Assembly (NCBI GenBank): GCA_965153355.1
Contig: OZ231128.1
Coordinates: 20,894,001 to 20,958,000 of the forward strand
DNA length: 64,000 nt
DNA from: Flaccisagitta enflata
Taxonomy: Eukaryota > Chaetognatha > Sagittoidea > Aphragmophora
Reading direction: 5' to 3'
Shown: in pieces, positions 43,801 through 46,316 of the stretch
How the letters are laid out: the number at the start of each line of letters is the position of its first letter
Position numbering within the stretch: position 1 is the stretch's first letter
Position numbers and translations under genes: made by a program
The notes under the pieces: generated by a model
The model's database searches: none
What the model was told of the DNA's origin: nothing
The model's input: the letters and a program-made list of their open reading frames with translations, nothing else

Positions 43801-46316
43801 ATTGGTCAGCGATTAGACTAAACAGCCAGTCAGGAGTCAGGATTCAAAGGAGTCAACTTTGACACATTATTTCAGTATCTTTAAGAAAAAGGGCCATCTT
43901 TTTTTCTTTTGGATATGAATCAAAAAACATTAAAGAATTTTTTCCAATCATTTTTTCACCAAATTTCATCGTACTAGGTACCTAGGGGTACCTAAAATGG
44001 CCCCGCATAGGCAAAAAAACTATCATAAACTTTTTTCAAAAAAATGTTTTGCTCCATTAGATTCTCTAGGTTAAAACTAGTAGATTGATACCAAGATCAC
44101 CTCTTTTCTAAATAAACATTGGAGTTATGACCTTTCAAACATTGAAAAATTCCCAAAATTTCCAAAATTACAAATGGCCGTAAAATCTAAAATATTGGTT
44201 GTAAAACGAAAAGATTCAGGATCTGTTAATAACTTCCCAGGGTGCGCCTGTACACCAAAAATAAGCAAAATCTATGATTTGGGGGTTTTATGATTTGGTT
44301 GGTTTCTCCTGAAATTACCCTATGGGCTTTTCGCTTTGTCCCTATGGGCTTTTCGCTTTGTCCCTATGGGCTTTTCGCTTTGTCCCTATGGGCTTCTCGC
44401 TTTGTCCCTTTGGGCCTCTTTAGCCTCTGTTTTGTTGCTTTGGGTCTCTTGGGATTCTTTGCTTTGATCCTTTGGATCTCTTGTGCTTCATTGTTCCATC
44501 GGGCCTCTTTGGCTTCATTGCACTGATTTTGGGCTTCTTTGATTAAAGAGTTTCATGCGATAAGTGGATGTAAATTCATTCTCAAACCATGCTTAACTAA
44601 TACAATGTAGACACTAATCATTACTTTGAGCTGAGAGCTGCAAAAATGCGCACAAAGTAAACTACAAATGCTACGAAAAGACAGAACCACTGAACCAGGT
44701 AACCTGGAGGCTGAACCGGAAGCATTATTGACATAATATTTATGAATAATCGCGATGCTAACTCGGTACTCATAGGCAAAATGACTCGTGTCAAAAGGTG
44801 GCTTACTTGTAACATGTCGAGCAGCGCCTTCAATGCCCGTCTACAAAGAGAAGGTTGCTCGATCCAGGTTTCTCGTATGAGTTCAAAGACGGAGCAAAGT
44901 CCCAGGCCGACGATACGTGGCAATGGTGGGCCGGTTATGCCATCCAAATCACGCCGCGTTTCCGCGCCTTCGTCCGACTCCTCTTCGGAATCATCAGAAA
45001 CACCTGAGAGAGAACAAACATTTCCTAGCATTGACCTATTCATTCATTAACCATCAATCACATAATGCAATATTCATAATTCATGTAAACCACACCACAA
45101 CACACCACTCGAAGAATCTATAGGCCTTAATCATATCATAATTACTTACAAAGATATCATTCAGTTAGACGTTCTAATCGCGTGCAACGCGACCCTACAC
45201 CCTGCTATGTCGGTCCGTTGGTCGGCGGTCGGTCGGTCCCCTTTTTACTTTTTCGGCGTTTGAGCTTTTTGGGCCTACTGCTCCTGCCTGAAAACTCTAG
45301 TGACCTTCTCCAACACTGCTCCTGCCCACCCGCACGCGACTGGGGTAGCCGTGTATCCGGCCTTGTTCATTCTTTAACTCGCCCGCTTGTTCTCTAAACT
45401 CTAATCAGACGTCATTTTGCGCGGAGCCAAAGACTCATCCCAATCATACACACCCTGAAACCCGGCGATTGAGTTCCAATAGATTCTGTTGCCTTCTTTG
45501 GCTTCGAGGTCGAGAATGGTTTGTCTGACTAGAGCATAAACGGCGAAAGGCGAAGGATTCGTCAAAATCTCGATGTTGGTCTTGGAAGGGGAGGGAGGCT
45601 GAAAAAGCGGCGCCGCGACAGATGGCGCGGCGTCACCTGCCGCTGGCGGCTCTTTTACCGCTTGATGACGTGACGGGTGTCGCGCCACAGGAGGCCGTTG
45701 CCGACCAAATCGAGCGACGCCCGCAGCTGCTCCAACGCCGACACCGGCTCCTTCACCGACACGTCCTTGACGGCGCTTTTTGATTGCTCCCTGTCAGAAA
45801 AGGTTGATAATGGCGGGTGTCAATAACAAGGCCAAGTAGGCTAATCTGTGCGACGTGTAGATCGTCGAACAAATGCTTTACCGACCGACCGACCAACAGA
45901 CCAACGGACAAAGCCTCTTTTGGACGTGCGTTGTCGCATATAAAAAGAATGTGCGCTTTCTACGCTTTCTACTTTCAGAGTACAACTACCCCAAGATGTC
46001 TCACCCGCTTTTTGATAGCCCCGATATAAGCCTGTCTCGCCGGAGCGCCGCCCATCACAGCCCGCTGCATGAGATGATCCAACGCCGCCGGCGCCGCGGC
46101 GAGGCGTCCCTCGGCGACGGCGGCAGCAGCAGCGGCGCCCCGTTCGACACCGGCCGCGACACCGGCCGCGACACCAGCCGGTGGCGCCGCTGCAGCCGCA
46201 CCATCGGACTTTTGCCCTTCCCTAGCTTTGGACCCGGCATAAAGCTCTTCAAGACGCTGACTCAATAAATTGGGATCCAGAAAAGCGGCGGTGTTGGCAC
46301 GGGGGATGAGGCCCAT
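4706..46316 (-). CDS. MYCBP2: MYCBP2/Highwire/RPM-1 (PHR) E3 ubiquitin ligase, 5' half, exons 1-25 (gene-level entry)
   Basis: PHR proteins are giant neuronal E3 ubiquitin ligases that restrain synapse growth and axon degeneration signalling. Twenty-five exons read right to left: 46316-46005, 45790-45454, 45003-44807, 39679-39453, 38203-37945, 37364-37229, 37118-36951, 36665-36443, 36210-36008, 35245-35079, 34809-34555, 34463-34261, 32442-30981, 13904-13728, 13202-13083, 12807-11947, 11606-11425, 11024-10861, 9580-9197, 8974-8731, 8584-8396, 8098-7935, 7767-7637, 5478-5284, 5029-4706. Each has AG/GT borders and phases join without a break, giving 2428 codons. Order follows the family: N-terminal helical region, RCC1-like repeats, Cys-rich region, more RCC1, then PHR domain 1. 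The second PHR, RAE1/FBXO45-binding, Myc-binding and RING regions must lie beyond the left edge. The protein is longer here than vertebrate homologues because of low-complexity insertions in exons 13 and 16. Identification rests on remembered homology; exon 1 and 24 boundaries are least certain. Confidence 0.9.
5284..5478 (-). CDS. MYCBP2: MYCBP2 exon 24 (probable)
   Basis: Encodes 65 residues (DLMRREYRSYSFHRLSGLSG..., then Ala/Ser-rich, ending AQHQQQ). Both borders are phase 0, as required by exons 23 and 25. The acceptor TTGCAATCCTTTAAG was chosen on phase. Sequence similarity to the family is weak here. Confidence 0.65.
5850..6000. repeat. 51-bp tandem repeat, three copies
   Basis: A unit of about 51 bp containing TTTATTTCTGTCTTTCTCC starts near 5855, 5906 and 5957. 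It sits in a pyrimidine-rich tract (about 5640-6087) of MYCBP2 intron 23. The long Phe-rich plus-strand ORFs here are its translation and not a gene. Confidence 0.8.
6088..6853. mobile_element. GGGCAGCGGCCCC foldback element inserted in a 17-bp minisatellite
   Basis: The left arm begins GGGCAGCGGCCCCGAAGGGG and continues GACGAAGTCCTGTAGAACAC then TCCGTCC repeats. The same sequence returns inverted at about 6690-6775. An asymmetric roughly 80-bp tail follows (GGGCACGGGTACCGCTGACC...). The interior is CTGGCCTC(T/A)-type short repeats. Both flanks are the same minisatellite (CTTTCATCTTTCTTTTT), which marks the insertion limits well. No ORF is coding-like, so it is non-autonomous. Confidence 0.8.
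6854..7400. repeat. 17-bp minisatellite TTTCATCTTTCTTTTTC
   Basis: About 30 near-identical 17-bp copies, with variants (CTTTCAATTT, TTTTTCTG) toward the right end. The same array begins at about 6000-6087 on the left of the foldback element. It lies in MYCBP2 intron 23. The 309-codon Phe/Ser-rich ORF over it is a repeat artefact. Confidence 0.95.
7637..7767 (-). CDS. MYCBP2: MYCBP2 exon 23
   Basis: Encodes GRLLAAIMESLCQPFIKLTA and IMPI, matching SSRLLAAVMSALCHTSVKLTSIFPI. The acceptor CCGCCTAG is pyrimidine-rich. It ends in phase 0 at CATCAG|GTACAT. Confidence 0.9.
7935..8098 (-). CDS. MYCBP2: MYCBP2 exon 22
   Basis: Encodes ECHVTFVSCFHAFYPTAILK and WAALCNLLSYLES, matching the family's CHNTFTACFHSFYPTPALQW and CDLLNCL. 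The donor ACGG|GTAAGA gives phase 1. Confidence 0.93.
8396..8584 (-). CDS. MYCBP2: MYCBP2 exon 21
   Basis: Encodes TISETAKLAECVADARALLQ and KILS, corresponding to the family's SKLAECIGKTRTLLRKILSE. It ends in phase 2 at ATCATCAA|GTGAGA. Confidence 0.92.
8731..8974 (-). CDS. MYCBP2: MYCBP2 exon 20
   Basis: Encodes SDFARSVSPECFDSLLKLLH and WSWTTFHVALDDVVEMKG, matching SFARTVSVECFESLLSILHWSW of the family. It ends in phase 2 at TACAC|GTGAGT. Confidence 0.95.
9197..9580 (-). CDS. MYCBP2: MYCBP2 exon 19, rest of PHR domain 1
   Basis: Encodes VFDLGVEGGDHEVDGELLAE, YSMMFEEPVSLHANHWYVAW, ARISGPSSDCGSCGQASVTT and KSNNGTDVNAGQIPLILYR. It completes PHR domain 1 with near-identity to the family consensus. 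Phase 1 at both ends. Confidence 0.97.
9861..9905 (+). repeat. Short dispersed motif CAGAGGTGCCGATTCT
   Basis: GGCAGAGGTGCCGATTCTGC then ATAGC. Similar 35-45-bp segments occur at about 10704-10745 (-), 50990-51035 (+) and 51655-51705 (-), so this looks like a conserved end of another dispersed element. Confidence 0.55.
10861..11024 (-). CDS. MYCBP2: MYCBP2 exon 18, start of PHR domain 1
   Basis: Encodes REDYSVVNRFESHGGGWGYS and GHSVEAIRFMADMDVLLGGF, GLFGGRGEYLGKIK. This is the highly conserved beginning of the first PHR beta-sandwich domain. It ends in phase 1 at ATCAAAG|GTAGGA. Confidence 0.97.
11087..11285 (+). repeat. GTCGCGG-hairpin short interspersed element
   Basis: The copy starts TTTTTAGTCGCGTGCACGCG (palindromic), runs through GTCGGTCGGTCGG and ends GCCGTGTATCCGGCCTTGTT. 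It is about 50 bp longer in the middle than the 3282 copy. It lies in MYCBP2 intron 17, 62 bp past exon 18. Confidence 0.8.
11425..11606 (-). CDS. MYCBP2: MYCBP2 exon 17
   Basis: Encodes GSLGFYLHPSVAVPTNSGSS and ISRSHAAIHLLAALDTLNLA, matching the family's SHAALHILGCLDTLAAMQDL helix before PHR domain 1. It ends in phase 2 at TACAG|GTAACT. Confidence 0.9.
11947..12807 (-). CDS. MYCBP2: MYCBP2 exon 16 with His/Gln-rich insert
   Basis: This 287-codon exon begins VFTCGDYQKGQLGR (RCC1). A roughly 70-residue Ser/His/Gln-rich insertion follows, with runs of seven His and six Gln. It then resumes with the conserved GAKFGRRATWVGASSDQTFL and KVDESLINAHTL. Later parts match KCLMISRLDGSCKSF and SCYLDPIYDILWAYSPQTQ. 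Phase 0 at both ends. Confidence 0.94.
13083..13202 (-). CDS. MYCBP2: MYCBP2 exon 15
   Basis: Encodes LGHGDLMTRGTPTKIAMGS and VVVAQIAAGSNHSVLLSTTG, continuing the same RCC1 propeller. Forty codons, phase 0 at both ends. Confidence 0.94.
13354..13512 (-). repeat. GTCGCGG-hairpin short interspersed element, inverted copy
   Basis: Read on the minus strand it starts AAGTTGCGGACACGCAACTC and ends GCCGTGTATCCGGCCTTGTT. It lies in MYCBP2 intron 14. Confidence 0.75.
13571..13709. repeat. (GAAC)n-(GAAA)n microsatellite
   Basis: About 50 bp of GAAC units pass into about 85 bp of GAAA units. It ends 19 bp from the 3' edge of MYCBP2 exon 14, inside intron 14. Confidence 0.95.
13728..13904 (-). CDS. MYCBP2: MYCBP2 exon 14
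   Basis: Encodes 59 residues ending QIACGLHHSLVLLQSGEVVS and FGNNQYGQ, the RCC1 repeat that follows the Cys-rich region. Both borders are phase 0 (AATTAG acceptor, CAG|GTTTGA donor). It lies about 17 kb from exon 13. Confidence 0.93.
15373..16467 (+). CDS. LINE ORF1, coiled-coil RNA-binding-type protein
   Basis: The frame is open from a TGA near 15370. It starts with about 18-bp repeats encoding ITTSA(L/P), then a Cys-containing segment (FFCLICRRF). A long Glu/Lys-rich helix follows that is likely coiled coil (DEIKAVKDESKEIKSFFKDK...). A globular part begins DANVIFYGISEHDE, continues VKFRLGRW...PRPLLVRI, and ends GAGLHDGQ. The last part is typical of LINE ORF1 RRM/CTD proteins. No ATG lies in this frame before the coiled coil, so the start is unclear: it may be truncated or non-AUG. 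The 3' end overlaps ORF2 by 67 bp. Confidence 0.65.
16401..19526 (+). CDS. LINE ORF2: AP endonuclease plus reverse transcriptase
   Basis: A 1041-residue uninterrupted ORF for target-primed reverse transcription. The endonuclease spans about residues 93-310, with IIIITESWT (catalytic Glu), IIVGDFNLPDIHW and a terminal KSDHDII. The reverse transcriptase spans about 500-800, with NYRGVSLTCVVGKILE, SQHGFRTGRS, YLDFAKAFDKVCH, LQGSVLGAILFNVFIND and the catalytic FADD near residue 748. The C-terminus has the FYSSRIVSEWNNLPE-type motif common in Jockey-superfamily (CR1/L2/Jockey-like) LINEs. No RNase H domain is evident. Exact clade not assigned. Confidence 0.93.
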   Translation: MGEETGDICTGESRCRTARWPINSNDASIVNFDWEFFECENAGDIFDSEVNDASSKNNDAYYNSNIPHTNNDASCKNTCFNMNDGDGGDRGGGGKRVIYTNARSIVNKINELKALAATRNPDIIIITESWTNESISNDYLQLNDYIIIVRKDREDTSGGRGGGILVYVKKEIHAWYNESDDFFTQHASLKIKCQRNDISIHTVYRSPNSSRDNDEKMAKWIRDLRGRYIIVGDFNLPDIHWQTGSTGRKGEILYEAASDSFLEQHVEWETHDGGNTLDLLFSNTEGMVDNVFADGKIGKSDHDIIAFSVNIDQTRAESKKQFKNYGRANWDKMREQMRIDWDALLEGMNVNDMWDAILTRVNNATDQWVPLRAPKKRIEPGWMSNEIRRSVKTKKEAWVKWKRSKTELAKRAYKSAEKATKKLVDKRKKSYEKSIIDNRKSNPKLFYSHINSAKTTRDKTGPLQRDDGTMTADPKEQADMFSRFFSSVFTRSENDPPNLEYDPDVPLLEDVYISEERIVKIVGDLKEGTAAGPDGLAPKVLKMLKSELARPLYILFKESMESKKIPDAWRNAHITAIYKNRGKRSDPGNYRGVSLTCVVGKILERIIKSDMAEHIERNKLFNKSQHGFRTGRSCQTNLIEFLDQMTKWLDEGKSFDIIYLDFAKAFDKVCHRRLIIKLRAIGIAGNLLRWIEDWLSGRRQRVVLEGEFSEWAEVLSSVLQGSVLGAILFNVFINDVDTATLYALLWKFADDTKMAMVVEDEEDARKMQEDLDNLNRWAKKWEMSFNASKCKVMHVGNRNQKTEYFMDGLRLEEVTMEKDLGVWVHQSMKPATQCEAAAKKANMTLGKILRSFHYRKSNYLVPLYKTFVRPQLEYSVAAWSPWMQKDIDTLEKVQKRLIRSISDRRGDDYGERLKNVGLTTLDDRRRRGDQIQAFKAISGISRVESEEWFSFKDPANAKSTRSNTTVTDSGEIKKSHVMNVQSCRLDIRKYFYSSRIVSEWNNLPESTKCAKSTNEFKNLYDRNATEESNSLRSVDDTNLTS
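19923..20217 (+). repeat. Variant hairpin element (GATGCGTCC subfamily)
   Basis: The copy starts TTTTTAGATGCGTCCGTCAG, with the inverted match GAACGCATC. It continues CTCTATAAGAGAGTCTGTCC with GTCGGTCC repeats and ends GGACGCATCGTTGCCCGGTC. It has the same layout as the GTCGCGG-hairpin family but a different stem. Its closest relative in the window is at 40133-40420. Confidence 0.65.
20940..21340. repeat. (ATTC)n tetranucleotide repeat
   Basis: Imperfect ATTC/TTCA repeats fill much of the hAT-like MITE interior. Confidence 0.9.
21467..21557. repeat. (GA)n-(CA)n microsatellite
   Basis: About 70 bp of GA followed by about 20 bp of CA, inside the hAT-like MITE. Confidence 0.95.
22582..22704. 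repeat. (CT)n then (CA)n microsatellite at the left LTR-element junction
   Basis: About 90 bp of CT are followed, after a short spacer, by CA repeats. The CA run ends exactly where the left LTR begins and resumes at 28500 after the right LTR. The retrotransposon therefore inserted into a CA repeat. Confidence 0.9.
22705..23102 (-). repeat. 3' LTR
   Basis: In element orientation it starts TGTAGGAGAGGG and ends GGCTTATA (TG...TA). An AATAAG motif sits about 25 nt from its end on the minus strand and could serve polyadenylation. A TATATAAG motif lies on the opposite strand at about 22862. Confidence 0.88.
24843..25085. repeat. Short tandem/dispersed repeat inside the LTR element
   Basis: About four copies of ATCGCCATATTTCACTTAGG (with variants) are spaced 40-130 bp apart, downstream of the Gag-like ORF in element orientation. 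A poly-G run lies at 24973-24986. Confidence 0.7.
25160..26428 (-). CDS. Gag-like protein of the LTR retrotransposon
   Basis: A 422-residue ORF. I start it at MAEKGASFILIEDFRPDYHD (26428), because the open frame upstream lacks typical features. Residues about 10-170 look like a Ty3/gypsy-type retrotransposon Gag (capsid) domain: DPEEWLGRFEKAVVLATNCG, ATWANLKTQFKSLL, NFHALAARVKRTIDRYEDSP, YYHEFRSALPRNYQQAIDLG. The C-terminal half is His/Arg/Asp-rich. It contains two copies of a segment of about 100 residues (RRDHVHEGHNDRNFGPPHDH and QRDRAYEGHDDRNFGQPQDH). No CCHC zinc knuckle is visible, so nucleic-acid binding probably relies on this basic tail. No pol follows. Confidence 0.75.
   Translation of the reverse strand: MAEKGASFILIEDFRPDYHDPEEWLGRFEKAVVLATNCGEDRKKELYVAWLPMKLNDATRLMMSDALSAATAATWANLKTQFKSLLITPQDKYNWRSRRKRITWDGQENFHALAARVKRTIDRYEDSPSEADYYHEFRSALPRNYQQAIDLGHNAETLEEGKRIAFRCQAALTCSDNGDGATGGKSVAFVGGAMSYDPLTSIERGFQEMSLKLDDLEAEVCGPRWERSSCSRPLRHNHADDDSQNDFLQRGARRDHVHEGHNDRNFGPPHDHFQSHGYRRNPAQEVIGQLHQHQQHRNQDSHSRREYNASHEHTSDQPRHVDSHNQQWNRESYPSARRSDPYGEEYDTQDFDFQRRGHQRDRAYEGHDDRNFGQPQDHSLSHGHRRSHAQEVTGQLHHRQHDHYSHSRRHDDTNHKSGGNRY
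26675..27508 (-). CDS. Unknown 277-residue ORF of the LTR retrotransposon
   Basis: This ORF lies between the 5' LTR and the Gag-like ORF, starts MEYRRWLPRASSSDSETENS and ends FEADFAVIYELWNHL. It is Arg/Asp-rich with a few Cys (CCWQCESFAC) and no motif I recognise. Its position upstream of gag is unusual. It could be a matrix-like leader, a captured host fragment or an accessory protein. Confidence 0.6.
   Translation of the reverse strand: MEYRRWLPRASSSDSETENSGERPIQGSGHRRERISFDERRVIRRQRYMNRSFAWSIFRERSLNLDTLFDEAQTVGLPTRPRIDSDERYAIRYVRQSRCCWQCESFACYKSYDIDTLFAEPSPVAVTPPQLPRDNFEDWAAVVDAHAVGGNDEEDAFGDAIAQAAAGVEVDWSRFVAPRFYIDESRTSFGACLVGARSDIRRALITAVVRIRHTSPGINDRVAWRQLVARLLRERVIVRESEAARMWTFAFNKAAGPHFRYIFEADFAVIYELWNHL
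28102..28499 (-). repeat. 5' LTR
   Basis: A base-for-base copy of 22705-23102. The candidate primer-binding site lies directly inside it, at about 28088-28099 on the minus strand. Confidence 0.88.
28500..28575. repeat. (CA)n microsatellite
   Basis: Continuation of the CA repeat split by the LTR element; contains ACAT interruptions. Confidence 0.95.
28660..28716. repeat. (CT)n microsatellite
   Basis: About 57 bp of uninterrupted CT. Confidence 0.95.
28760..28892. repeat. (AAC)n trinucleotide repeat
   Basis: Imperfect AAC repeats. The Cys-rich ORF on the opposite strand is an artefact of (TTG/TGT)n. Confidence 0.95.
29111..29436. mobile_element. Short hAT-like MITE with perfect 8-bp target duplication
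   Basis: The ends are CAGGCCTGTATATTGTTCT on the left and, inverted, CAGGGATGTATATAGTTCT on the right. The duplication CAATTTAA flanks exactly (29103-29110 and 29437-29444). The interior has CCCCGTGGGG and an A-rich body with CGCGACGCGTCGCG. It is homologous to the element at 41688-41990. MYCBP2 intron 13. Confidence 0.85.
29445..30980. other. Gene-free stretch of MYCBP2 intron 13
   Basis: AT-rich. A degraded GACGGACAG-type repeat lies at about 29806-29900. No exon or RNA gene recognised. Confidence 0.5.
30981..32442 (-). CDS. MYCBP2: MYCBP2 exon 13 with Cys-rich region and large low-complexity insert
   Basis: This 487-codon exon starts SVLKEVLVTPSPAS and has a poly-Gln run. It then carries the family's cysteine-rich region: HKWSLNYCMICTCCNECTGY, ATCVNHGRG, CGCGSGDSGCGVCGICKECA. 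About 330 residues of Ser/Gly/Ala-rich sequence follow, with HHHH and GGGGGG runs, where vertebrate homologues have a much shorter charged linker. It ends in phase 0 at GCCACG|GTAATA. The acceptor (CGCCGTACAG) has a weak pyrimidine tract, so the 5' border is slightly uncertain. Confidence 0.88.
32690..33270. mobile_element. Fully palindromic foldback element
   Basis: Arms of about 250 bp (32690-32942 and 33016-33270) are inverted copies of each other, starting CTCGGCTTTTCTGGAACAAA on the left and ending with its complement. They are roughly 85-90% alike by eye. The unpaired centre is about 70 bp. There is no ORF and no obvious target duplication. MYCBP2 intron 12. Confidence 0.8.
33666..33800. 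repeat. Tandem repeat TTTTTTCTAACATAAAGTGC, three copies
   Basis: Three copies of a 40-60-bp unit with CTAACATAAAGTGCCTTA and poly-T tracts, in MYCBP2 intron 12. The AT-rich DNA from 33271 to 34260 holds nothing else I can name. Confidence 0.75.
34261..34463 (-). CDS. MYCBP2: MYCBP2 exon 12
   Basis: Encodes SSGLVTDLKDVIVVALALGK and AVALSADGKIYTFGINNKGQ then CGRG, an RCC1 repeat with the family signature GKxHxxxLxxxGxxxTFGxNNKGQCGR. It ends in phase 2 at CCAACAG|GTTAAC. Confidence 0.95.
34555..34809 (-). CDS. MYCBP2: MYCBP2 exon 11
   Basis: Encodes VAVGHEGGHAVLLTDDGGAY through RGEDGD, KPVKPKKMTKMD and ALITRDGAVYMFGK. It aligns to two successive RCC1 repeats of MYCBP2. Both borders are phase 0. 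Confidence 0.95.
34884..35025 (-). repeat. Exon-like cassette, copy 1 (intron 10)
   Basis: One of three copies (also 35322-35448 and 37418-37550) of a roughly 130-bp sequence. On the minus strand it has an open frame EIHFDDETLAVVLMRLDNPR then HEITLLFISELLTG, and ends in a splice-donor-like AACAG|GTGCGTG. It is preceded by a pyrimidine-rich tract but lacks a clean AG acceptor. Confidence 0.75.
35079..35245 (-). CDS. MYCBP2: MYCBP2 exon 10
   Basis: Encodes FALIRSSAGKVFFSGKSTSL and GIKQ...KWAELPISKTPRITQ, an RCC1-type repeat very close to MYCBP2. It ends in phase 0 at CACTCAG|GTTCGT. Confidence 0.95.
35322..35448 (-). repeat. Exon-like cassette, copy 2 (intron 9)
   Basis: The second copy shares the same minus-strand frame (EIHFDDETLAVVLMRLDNLH). 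It loses the donor-like end after ISEF. Confidence 0.75.
36008..36210 (-). CDS. MYCBP2: MYCBP2 exon 9
   Basis: Encodes IGHISSGADDSFVIRTF followed by IPIKLARKCLNVFG, closely matching the family's ASRDDGFVVRIF and LKLARKCLHACG. It ends in phase 1 at TTTGAAG|GTGCGG. Confidence 0.93.
36443..36665 (-). CDS. MYCBP2: MYCBP2 exon 8
   Basis: Encodes GYGGTIRGHVYLSNQDFHPS...FMMFSDR, one blade of the N-terminal propeller. The codon split with exon 7 (G|GC) and with exon 9 (AG|C) both resolve in frame. Confidence 0.88.
36801..36960 (-). repeat. Tandem duplication of the exon 7 end and 5' splice site
   Basis: The genuine exon end GTCGGCACTG|GTGAGT at 36951 is followed in the intron by two partial copies. 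These are GTTGGCACTG|GTAAGC at 36873 and GTCGGCACTG|GTAAGG at 36805, each with some flanking intron sequence (about 70-80-bp period). Confidence 0.8.
36951..37118 (-). CDS. MYCBP2: MYCBP2 exon 7
   Basis: Encodes a short Asp/Asn/His-rich linker and then ALASDGRYLYIHDQQGLHKV, the start of the RCC1-like propeller. It ends in phase 1 at GGCACTG|GTGAGT. Two decoy copies of this exon end plus donor lie downstream in the intron at about 36873 and 36805. Confidence 0.9.
37229..37364 (-). CDS. MYCBP2: MYCBP2 exon 6
   Basis: Encodes DLLQPSILAALQKSVQSVLL followed by GKTERPDWFFTG, matching the family's SLQRSVQAVLVGK region. The donor is TCGG|GTCGGT in phase 1, confirmed by the phase of exon 7. Confidence 0.9.
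37418..37550 (-). repeat. Exon-like cassette, copy 3 (intron 5)
   Basis: The third copy (EIHFDDETLAVVLMRLDNPR, HEIILLIISELLTG) retains the donor-like AACAG|GTGCGTG. It lies 54 bp upstream of exon 6. Confidence 0.75.
37945..38203 (-). CDS. MYCBP2: MYCBP2 exon 5
   Basis: The exon enters in phase 2 after AAATTTCAG. A Ser-rich linker is followed by the conserved LSSLACACLVSLVVAWGETG and KTLTAISALL segment. It ends in phase 0 at ACGCAG|GTTGGT. Confidence 0.92.
38297..39378. mobile_element. Two nested MITE-like elements (AT-rich)
   Basis: The outer ends read TTTTTTTTTATATAAGCAC (38301) and the inverse GTGCTTATAAAAAAAAAAA (39356-39375). The inner ends read TTTTTTTTATAAGAGACC (38645) and GTCTCTTATAAAAAAAAAAA (39052-39071). 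AAGCAC and AAGAGAC motifs with CAGCCT/AGGCTG recur near each end. No coding capacity. MYCBP2 intron 4. Confidence 0.65.
39453..39679 (-). CDS. MYCBP2: MYCBP2 exon 4
   Basis: This exon continues the ALLDMLQ helix with GQRPEALKEEPYSVTDSLFQ and LLLEIS, as in MYCBP2. A Gly/Asn/Ser-rich variable stretch follows. It ends in phase 2 at CCAACTAG|GTACGC. About 5.1 kb of repeat-filled intron separates it from exon 3. Confidence 0.9.
40133..40420 (+). repeat. Variant hairpin element (GATGCGTCC subfamily) with internal tandem repeat
   Basis: The copy starts TTTTTAGATGCGTCCACGCA, runs through GTCCGTCGGTCC repeats and ends GTGGACGCATCGTTGTACCC. Inside, 40285-40355 has 2.5 copies of ATTGCATCATTCCACATGAC-TGATGCA. 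MYCBP2 intron 3. Confidence 0.65.
40731..41105. mobile_element. MITE-like element with GAGAGGGGCAGC termini
   Basis: The left end AATGAGAGGGGCAGCAAAAT, then CGCTAGCA, is matched inverted at about 41065-41100. A related single end occurs at 57749-57800. No ORF. MYCBP2 intron 3. Confidence 0.6.
41241..41640. mobile_element. Foldback element (GGGCAGCGGCCCC family)
   Basis: The left arm is GGGCAGCGGCCCCAAACGGG then GACGAAGTCCTGTAGAACAG. The interior is an inverted pair of CTCTCAGGCCTGAAA repeats. A degraded right arm (GGACGGACGAAC) precedes the typical tail (GGGCAACGGGTATCGCTGAC). Both flanks carry AAGGCCTCTTGGGCTTCTTT and TGCATTGTCC, showing insertion into that minisatellite. Confidence 0.75.
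41688..41990. mobile_element. Short hAT-like MITE, second copy
   Basis: The ends are CAGGCGTGCATAATGTTGA on the left and inverted CAGGGGTGTATAAAATTGA on the right. It shares its body (poly-C/GTGG, AACACAATT-AACACTAT, CGCGACGCGACG) with 29111-29436. The flanking octamers GTTTTTTG and GTTTTTGG differ at one base. Confidence 0.8.
41997..42412. mobile_element. Foldback element (GGGCAGCGGCCCC family, GATGACCTATG subfamily)
   Basis: The left arm is GGGCAGCGGCCCCAAAGGGG then TCGATGATCTATGGTTTCAC. It returns inverted at 42272-42333. The interior is AGGCCCAAATCCTAGCCTC-type repeats arranged as a palindrome. A tail follows (CAGGGCACGGGTACCCCTGA...TTTTGCGACTAT). Confidence 0.8.
42413..42729. repeat. 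35-bp minisatellite CTTTGGGCCTCTTGGGCTTC
   Basis: Repeats of about 35 bp built from GGGCTTCTTTGGGTCTTTGT and CCCTTTGGGCCTCTT. The array resumes at 43256-43344 and 44320-44540 and is interrupted by two palindromic elements. Leu/Gly/Phe-rich ORFs over it are artefacts. MYCBP2 intron 3. Confidence 0.9.
42730..43255. mobile_element. Palindromic TTAAAAAGTTAAAAA element with 19-bp perfect TIRs
   Basis: The terminal inverted repeat CAGGGGTACGAAAGCTAAA is perfect at both ends. The 6-bp TTCTTT flanks exactly (42724-42729 and 43256-43261), as expected of a target duplication. The interior is (TTAAAAAG)n on one side and its complement on the other, so the element folds on itself. 526 bp, no ORF. Confidence 0.82.
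43345..44319. mobile_element. 975-bp near-complete palindrome
   Basis: The arms (about 43345-43805 and 43860-44319) are inverted copies starting GGTAATTTCAGGAGAAACC. The centre lies near 43830. Flanks CTATGG at 43339-43344 and 44320-44325 fit a 6-bp target duplication, but the C/G runs make 4 or 8 bp equally possible. It is inserted in the 35-bp minisatellite. No ORF. Confidence 0.82.
44807..45003 (-). CDS. MYCBP2: MYCBP2 exon 3
   Basis: The acceptor is TTGTTCTCTCTCAG. An acidic linker (SDDSEEESDEGAE) leads into the family-typical VGLGLCSVFELIRETW and SLCRRALKALLDMLQ helices. It ends in phase 0 at CAA|GTAAGC. Confidence 0.92.
45172..45369 (+). repeat. GTCGCGG-hairpin short interspersed element
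   Basis: The copy starts with a degraded hairpin (AATCGCGTGCAACGCGAC), has GTCGGTCGGTCC, and ends GCCGTGTATCCGGCCTTGTT. It lies in MYCBP2 intron 2, about 85 bp below exon 2. Confidence 0.75.
45454..45790 (-). CDS. MYCBP2: MYCBP2 exon 2
   Basis: The acceptor is TTTTCTGACAG and the exon opens GAIKKRRQGR. It contains the conserved FAVYALVRQTILDLEAKEG helix of the N-terminal region. It ends in phase 1 at TTTCAGG|GTGTGT, which joins the next exon in frame as FQ-GVSDDSEE. Confidence 0.85.
46005..46316 (-). CDS. MYCBP2: MYCBP2 exon 1 (start codon)
   Basis: This exon encodes 104 residues beginning MGLIPRANTAAF, with AACATGGG around the ATG. The LLSQRLEELYAGSK stretch fits the N-terminal region of the family and is followed by a long Ala-rich tract. 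It ends in phase 0 at AAGCGG|GTGAGA. The last six codons (GAIKKR) are repeated by the first six of exon 2. No upstream exon is seen, but the true start could be further 5'. Confidence 0.7.
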
